From the NCBI RefSeq assembly GCF_022829465.1, contig NZ_JAKSXZ010000108.1, forward strand, positions 154,335 to 218,334: DNA of 64,000 nt, in the 5' to 3' direction. The DNA comes from Methylobacterium sp. J-067. GTDB lineage: Bacteria; Pseudomonadota; Alphaproteobacteria; Rhizobiales; Beijerinckiaceae. The notes below the pieces were generated by a model. That model was not told where the DNA came from. It did not search any database and saw only the letters and a list, made by a program, of their open reading frames with translations. The position numbers and the translations under genes are program-made. This document shows, one piece after another, positions 59,563-64,000 of the stretch (position 1 is the stretch's first letter; every line of letters begins with the position of its first letter).

Positions 59563-60630
59563 ATGGCGAATAATCCGTACACGGGTCTACCGGCCGAGCG
59601 TTTCTGGCGCAAGGTCGTGACCAACGTGCCGCCCTTCGCCGTCAATCCGCACCCAAAGGGCGCCTTCACCATCGCGCCGACCGACAAGGTCGCCACGGGC
59701 GGCTCCTGCTTCGCACAGCGGGTGGCCGAAGCCGTGCGCGGAGCCGGGTTCAACTATTATCTCACCGAGCCGCCGCTCCCCGGTATGACCGAAGCCGAGG
59801 CCAATGCCCGGCAGTTCGGCACCTTCTCCGCGCGCTACGGCAACCTCTACTACACGCGCCAGTTCGTGCAGCTCTTCGACCGCGCCTACGGTCAGTTCGA
59901 GCCGGAACTGAAGGCGTGGCTGCGCGACGACGGGCGCTACGTCGATCCGTTCCGGCCGACCGTCGAGCCGCAGGGCTTCGCCAGCGAGGCGGAGGTGATC
60001 GCCGCCCGCGATGCGCATCTCGCCGCCGTGCGCCACCTGTTCGAGACCCTGGACGTCTTCGTGCTGACCCTCGGCCTCACCGAAGGCTGGCGCTGGCGGG
60101 CGGACGGGGCGGCGCTTCCCCTGGCGCCGGGCGTGGCGGGCGGCACCTTCGACGCGGACCTCTACGAGTGCGTCAACGCCGGCTCGGCCGAGGTTCTGGC
60201 CGACCTGAACGGGTTCCTCGACCGGCTGTGGAGTGTCAACCCGACCGCGCGGGTGATCTTCACCGTGTCGCCCGTGCCGATGATCGCCACCTATATGGAC
60301 CGTCACGTCATGGAGTCGAACAGCTACTCCAAGTCGGTCCTGCGCGTGGCGGCGGGGGAAGTCGTGGCGCGCAACGACCCCCGCGCGGTGTACTTCCCGG
60401 CCTACGACATCGTCACCAGCAACGTGAATGCGGGGCGCTACTACAACGACGACCAGCGCACCATCAACGATGCCGGCGTACGCCACGTGATGCGGTTGTT
60501 CCTCGCCACCTTCGCGAAGGACAGGGTCTCGGCCGCCCCGCTTCAGGCCCCCGTCGACCTCGCCGCCGAGTTCGAGGGCAATGCCGGCGTGATCTGCGAC
60601 GAGGAGGAGATCGAGCGCAGCGTCGCGTGA
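59563..60630 (+). CDS. GSCFA-domain protein
   Basis: A 355-residue protein of the GSCFA family. The name-giving motif GGSCFAQRV is near residue 47, with the oxidoreductase/hydrolase-like core continuing through VFVLTLGLTEGW and a C-terminal SVNPTARVIFTVSPVPMIATY. The family belongs to the SGNH-like hydrolases, with proposed roles in acyl esters on polysaccharides. ATG 59563 begins MANNPYTGLPAERFWRKVV, typical of the family. Divergent from WcbI; convergent with a WYL regulator. Confidence 0.88.
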   Translation: MANNPYTGLPAERFWRKVVTNVPPFAVNPHPKGAFTIAPTDKVATGGSCFAQRVAEAVRGAGFNYYLTEPPLPGMTEAEANARQFGTFSARYGNLYYTRQFVQLFDRAYGQFEPELKAWLRDDGRYVDPFRPTVEPQGFASEAEVIAARDAHLAAVRHLFETLDVFVLTLGLTEGWRWRADGAALPLAPGVAGGTFDADLYECVNAGSAEVLADLNGFLDRLWSVNPTARVIFTVSPVPMIATYMDRHVMESNSYSKSVLRVAAGEVVARNDPRAVYFPAYDIVTSNVNAGRYYNDDQRTINDAGVRHVMRLFLATFAKDRVSAAPLQAPVDLAAEFEGNAGVICDEEEIERSVA

Positions 60631-60655
60631 GGCTCGCGCCGACGCCGCTGCGCCA

Positions 60656-61384
60656 TCACCCGGCCGTCACGGCCGCGGGCGGTTTGGAGAGGGTGGTCTT
60701 CCGCGTCTCGACGAGGTTGCGCTTCCAGCGCGCCCGGAGGAGGGCGGGCCTGACCCCGTGACGCTCATCGAGGAACCGTGCATCGACGATCCGGTCGGTG
60801 CGGAAATGCCGGAACTCCTGGCGAAGCTCGCACCAGGCCGCGAGGACGCGCGCCTGATCGAAATAGCCGACGATCACGGGCCAGACGATCCGCTCGCTCC
60901 GTTCGCCCCGGATATCGCGATAGCTCAGGCAGACCTTGCGCGCGTCGCGGATCGCCTGCCGGACCTGTGCCACGTCGATGCCGTCGCCGGCCTGCGGGTG
61001 GCCGGGGGGAGTACCGATTGACGGATCGGTGAGCAGGGGCCGCAGGCGCTCGGGCACGACGGCGGTGATCTTGGCGATGAGATCGAGGGCGGCCCGAGAG
61101 AGGACCGGATCGCCGCGCCCGGCGACCCATTGCGCGCCGAGCACGGCCGCCTCGATCTCATCGGGCGTCAGCATCAGCGGGGGCATGTCGAACGCGTCAC
61201 CGAGCACATAGCCGAGCCCGGCCTCGCCCTGGATCGGGACGCGCTGCCCGATGAGATCGGCCAAGTCGCGATAGATCGTGCGCACCGAGACTTCCAACTC
61301 GGTGGAGATGGCGGCGGCGGTGACGGGCCGTGACGAGCGCCGCAGGATCTGGATGATCTGGAAAAGTCTGTCCGCCCGGCGCAT
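60656..61384 (-). CDS. WYL-domain transcriptional regulator (YafY family)
   Basis: A 242-residue DNA-binding protein: an N-terminal winged HTH (1-60, RLFQIIQILRRSSRPVTAAAISTELEVSVRTIYRDLADL) of the DeoR-like type and a WYL ligand domain (about 130-215, with VWPVIVGYFDQARVLAAWCELRQEFRHFRTDRI). These regulators often control the adjacent divergent gene, here a GST across 93 bp. The ligand is unknown. Confidence 0.93.
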   Translation of the reverse strand: MRRADRLFQIIQILRRSSRPVTAAAISTELEVSVRTIYRDLADLIGQRVPIQGEAGLGYVLGDAFDMPPLMLTPDEIEAAVLGAQWVAGRGDPVLSRAALDLIAKITAVVPERLRPLLTDPSIGTPPGHPQAGDGIDVAQVRQAIRDARKVCLSYRDIRGERSERIVWPVIVGYFDQARVLAAWCELRQEFRHFRTDRIVDARFLDERHGVRPALLRARWKRNLVETRKTTLSKPPAAVTAG

Positions 61385-61477
61385 CGCCTGTCTCCTGCTG
61401 CCAGGATGCTGTCAGGAGGGGGCTTCTACAAGCGTCGGGCCGCGCCTGTCCCGCTTCGTGGCCGAGGTACGAAGACC

Positions 61478-62089
61478 ATGATCACCCTGTATCACGCTCC
61501 CCAATCCCGCTCCTCGCGCATCATCTGGCTGCTGGAGGAAATCGGCGCCCCCTACGTCATCAGGCCGGTGTCGATCTACCGGCCGATGACGGAAACCGGC
61601 GAGCCGGATGCCGACAATCCGCATCCCGACAAGCGCGTGCCCGCCCTCGACCACGACGGCGTGCTGATCACCGAATCGGTCGCGATCGTACTCCACCTCT
61701 GCGAGGCGTTCCCCCAGGCTGCTTTGGCCCCCGCCGTCGGCGATCCGCGCCGGGGCGCGTTCCTGACATGGATCGCGTGGTACGCCTGCGAACTCGAACC
61801 GGCCCTATTCGCCGGCCTGTCGGGCGAGCTGGCGGAATCGCCGCAGAAACGGCGGAACCACGAAGCGGTCATGCACCGGCTCGAAACCACCCTGACGCGC
61901 GTCCCCTATGTGACGGGCGAGACGTTCAGCGGCGCCGATCTCCTGATCGGCAGCGCCTTGGGCTTCGCCCGTCAGGCGTTCCCGTCGAGCAATGCCCTCG
62001 ATGCCTACGTCACGCGGTGCAAGGAGCGGCCTGCGGCCGTCCGCGGCGTGGCGCTGGATGGCGCATCCGGCCCGCAAGCCGGTCGCTAG
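61478..62089 (+). CDS. Glutathione S-transferase family protein
   Basis: A 203-residue GST from ATG 61478. The thioredoxin-like N-terminus ITLYHAPQSRSSRIIWLLEEIG and DKRVPALDHDGVLITESVAIVLHLCEAFP (glutathione-binding E-S) are typical; a helical C-terminal domain with FSGADLLIGSALGFAR follows. Divergent from a WYL-family regulator that likely controls it. Different from the GST at 33.3 kb in its active-site region. Confidence 0.92.
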   Translation: MITLYHAPQSRSSRIIWLLEEIGAPYVIRPVSIYRPMTETGEPDADNPHPDKRVPALDHDGVLITESVAIVLHLCEAFPQAALAPAVGDPRRGAFLTWIAWYACELEPALFAGLSGELAESPQKRRNHEAVMHRLETTLTRVPYVTGETFSGADLLIGSALGFARQAFPSSNALDAYVTRCKERPAAVRGVALDGASGPQAGR

Positions 62090-62145
62090 CCTCGTTGCTG
62101 CCTCGCCTCACGACGAGTCAGCATGTCGTGGCAGGGCCGGCGCCC

Positions 62146-63522
62146 TCAGACGCCGATCCACTTCATCACGATGAGGGTGCCCGTCACCGTCAGGGCGCCG
62201 CCGATGCGGGTGGCGATTTGGGCGAAGGGCATCAGCGCCATGCGGTCGGCGGCAGTGAGGATCGCCACGTCGCCGGTGCCGCCCTGGCCGCTGTGGCAGG
62301 CGTTCACGATGGCCGTCTCGATCGGGTACATGTTCATGGCCCGCCCGACGAAGAACCCCACCGTCATCAGCGTCCCCACGGTCGCGATGATAGTGATGAG
62401 GTTCACGAGGGTGAACGCTGCCATCAGGTCCTTCCACGGGGTCAGCGCCACGCCGATGGCGAAGAGCAGCGGGTAGGTCATGCTGATCTGCACGAACTTG
62501 TAGACCACGAAGCCGCCCGCCTGGAGCCGGGGGGAGACGGCGCTGGCGAGCTTGGCGAACACCGCCAGGAACAGCATCGCCACGGGCGCCGGCAGGCCGG
62601 TCAGGTGATGGCACATCACGCCGAGCAGGTAGAGCGTGATCGCGGTGAGGCCGGCCGCGCCGATCGTGGCGGGGTCGATGCCCTTCTGCGCGGCCTCGGA
62701 CTTGGCCTGGGCGTCGCTGGACTTGAACTCCTCGGCGTCGGGCTGCAGCTTGCCGTTGCCGGTGAGGTGCGGCTTCTTCTTGCCGACGTAGTTCAGGGTG
62801 CCCGACAGCACGATGGCGGTGAGCGAGCCGAGCATAACCGGCGGCAGCACCTGCGCGAACATCACGCCCTGTTGCGTGCCGAGGATGGCGGCGTAGCCGA
62901 TGGAGAGCGGGATCGCGCCCTCGCCGACGCCGCCGGCCATGATCGGCACCACGATGAAGAAGAAGGTCTTGTAGGCCCCGATCCCGAGCAGCGTGCCGAC
63001 GAGGGTCCCGACGAGGCCCGCCGCCACGGAGCCGATGGCCAGCGGCGCAAAGATCTTCAGGAAGCCCTTGATCAGGACCTCACGATCCATGCCCAGGATG
63101 GACCCGACGATGATCGTGGCGATGTAGATGTAGAGGAAGTTCGTGAACTTGGTGAAGTCGATGATCGCCTTCTCCATCTGCGGCGGCACGAACTTGTAGT
63201 AGACGAGCGCCGAGGGGATGAAGGTCGCGAAGATCGCGCCCGCGCCGATGTTCCTGAGGATCGGGAGCCGCTTGCCGATCTCGGCGCAGGTGAAGCCGCC
63301 CATCACCAGCACGGCGATCATCGTCGGCCCGTCCGGCTTGATCTCGCCCTCCTGGACCAGGACCACGAGGAGGGCGGCCAGGATCAGGTAGACCGGCAGC
63401 GGGATGATGCCGATCTTGATGTCGATCAGGCGCCACCATCCCTCCGGCCAGAAACGGCGCGAGGCCGGCGCGACCGCTGGTGTCACGTGGGCGGTGCTCG
63501 GGCTCGAAGCTCCGGTACTCAT
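62146..63522 (-). CDS. 2-hydroxycarboxylate transporter family protein (CimH/CitS type)
   Basis: A 458-residue secondary transporter of the 2HCT family, which carries citrate or malate with Na+ or H+. About 11-12 helices; both reentrant-loop signatures are clear: PIMAGGVGEGAIPLS and NACHSGQGGTGDVAILTAADRM. The N-terminus is cytoplasmic (SSTAHVTPAVAPASRRFWPEGWWRLID). Substrate within the citrate/malate/lactate group cannot be decided from sequence. No nearby metabolic genes. Start ATG 63522. Confidence 0.92.
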   Translation of the reverse strand: MSTGASSPSTAHVTPAVAPASRRFWPEGWWRLIDIKIGIIPLPVYLILAALLVVLVQEGEIKPDGPTMIAVLVMGGFTCAEIGKRLPILRNIGAGAIFATFIPSALVYYKFVPPQMEKAIIDFTKFTNFLYIYIATIIVGSILGMDREVLIKGFLKIFAPLAIGSVAAGLVGTLVGTLLGIGAYKTFFFIVVPIMAGGVGEGAIPLSIGYAAILGTQQGVMFAQVLPPVMLGSLTAIVLSGTLNYVGKKKPHLTGNGKLQPDAEEFKSSDAQAKSEAAQKGIDPATIGAAGLTAITLYLLGVMCHHLTGLPAPVAMLFLAVFAKLASAVSPRLQAGGFVVYKFVQISMTYPLLFAIGVALTPWKDLMAAFTLVNLITIIATVGTLMTVGFFVGRAMNMYPIETAIVNACHSGQGGTGDVAILTAADRMALMPFAQIATRIGGALTVTGTLIVMKWIGV

Positions 63523-63857
63523 CGCTGTCCTCCGAAATCCGGCCTCTGGCGGGCCGGTCCGTTGTCCTGTGCGAAGCCCTGGCCGGATTCGGAGCGGGCG
63601 GCGCCGTCAGATGTCGGTCTGGGGTATCAGCGCGCTATCGGGGCGGCAACGCGGCGGGAGAGACAACGAACTCTCAGTGTAGTTCATCCCACGCGGATGT
63701 CATTTCGTGGAGAGACTGGACCGGCGGCCCATGGCGCCTCGCTTTTAGGCAGCAGAACAACAAAAAAGGCCCGGCGCTGGCGCCGAGCCTCGAAGACCGC
63801 ATGACACGGGGTTCATCCGGGACGCCGGGGAGGATCCTCCCCAGCGCCTGATGCGAC
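63523..63857. other. 335-bp region between transporter and porin genes
   Basis: No gene supported. It holds the promoter region of the 2HCT gene (minus strand) and the intrinsic terminator of the porin gene. Confidence 0.6.
63762..63790 (-). terminator. Intrinsic terminator of the porin gene
   Basis: A 10-bp stem with one G-T pair (63768-63777 with 63780-63789) followed on the minus strand by TTTTTTG, 68 bp after the porin stop. A textbook terminator. Confidence 0.85.
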
Positions 63858-64000
63858 TTAGAAGTCGCGCTGGACGCGGAAGCGCGCCTGGAAGACGTCG
63901 GTGCTGGTGATGGTCTTCACCGGGATACCCGAGTTCACCTGGGCGGCGGTGTAGTTGAACTTCTGGGTGTCGAGCACCCGGCCGTTCTGGACACCGTACT
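63858..64000 (-). CDS. Porin, C-terminal fragment (N-terminus beyond the window)
   Basis: The last 46 residues run to a TAA at 63858: YGVQNGRVLDTQKFNYTAAQ leads to ...DVFQARFRVQRDF with C-terminal Phe, the usual barrel-insertion signal of alphaproteobacterial porins. Beta-strand alternation is clear. The family (16-stranded general porin) is inferred from the ending alone. A strong terminator follows. Confidence 0.75.
   Translation of the reverse strand, partial: YGVQNGRVLDTQKFNYTAAQVNSGIPVKTITSTDVFQARFRVQRDF

Noticed and set aside
62109..62134. CACGAC...GTCGTG inverted repeat between the GST and 2HCT transporter genes as a terminator
   Set aside because: Only six base pairs with a long loop and no T-run; too weak to call.

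Overview
The window is a high-GC (about 70% by eye), gene-dense stretch of an alphaproteobacterial chromosome. The best fit is a Methylobacterium/Methylorubrum-type member of the Hyphomicrobiales. This rests on gene content and order (heparinase-purH, acs-yjcH-actP, pal-cpoB-tilS-ftsH-glmM, an ndvA-type glucan exporter, a phasin, propionyl-CoA carboxylase alpha), on frequent GTG/TTG starts and on two full CtrA-type boxes. I see no insertion sequence, prophage, CRISPR array, rRNA or tRNA; this is core and near-core chromosome, with 63 coding genes called, two of them cut by the window ends.

Layout. 1-5.5 kb: a truncated glycosyltransferase-like gene, ilvE, an MsbA-like ABC exporter, a Spy/CpxP-like protein divergent from an orphan zinc/manganese-binding protein with a palindromic operator. 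5.6-9.1 kb: heparinase II/III and purH. 9.2-18 kb: acetate/organic-acid block (MHS-family transporter, actP, yjcH, acs) followed by a large PAS histidine-kinase-like protein whose ATP-binding boxes look degenerate. 18.2-22.3 kb: phasin with a PhaR-like operator, a small secreted protein, an L,D-transpeptidase, aroC and a ribB with a dead cyclohydrolase II half. 22.3-26.8 kb: three Tad minor-pilin-type genes, an HDAC-like deacetylase and a lipoprotein L,D-transpeptidase. 27-31.8 kb: pccA and a string of small genes. 31.7-36.7 kb: ydcF-like, rraA-like, GST, epmB and epmA, divergent from efp, so EF-P and its beta-lysylation enzymes sit together. 36.7-41.6 kb: acyltransferase-like membrane protein, double cold-shock protein, DUF192 protein, an unknown gene with a LexA-like box, ndvA. 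41.8-47.7 kb: motAB-type stator pair, CAP lipoprotein, diguanylate cyclase, large MscS-type channel. 48-51.5 kb: HNH nuclease and envelope proteins. 51.5-57.7 kb: glmM, ftsH, tilS, cpoB, pal. 57.7-64 kb: CtrA-box-linked single-domain receiver, WcbI/GSCFA pair, WYL regulator/GST pair, 2-hydroxycarboxylate transporter and the end of a porin gene.

Working together: acs, yjcH and actP take up and activate acetate, and pccA and the phasin belong to neighbouring acyl-CoA and polyhydroxyalkanoate metabolism. EpmA and EpmB modify EF-P, and the outer-membrane protein at about 50.5 kb carries seven consecutive prolines that would need EF-P. Cell-cycle control by CtrA is suggested for that protein and for the receiver gene at 58 kb. 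No complete undescribed defence or mobile system is visible; the most interesting items are regulatory sites in front of unknown genes, degenerate enzyme domains, and a micro-ORF pair behind pccA.
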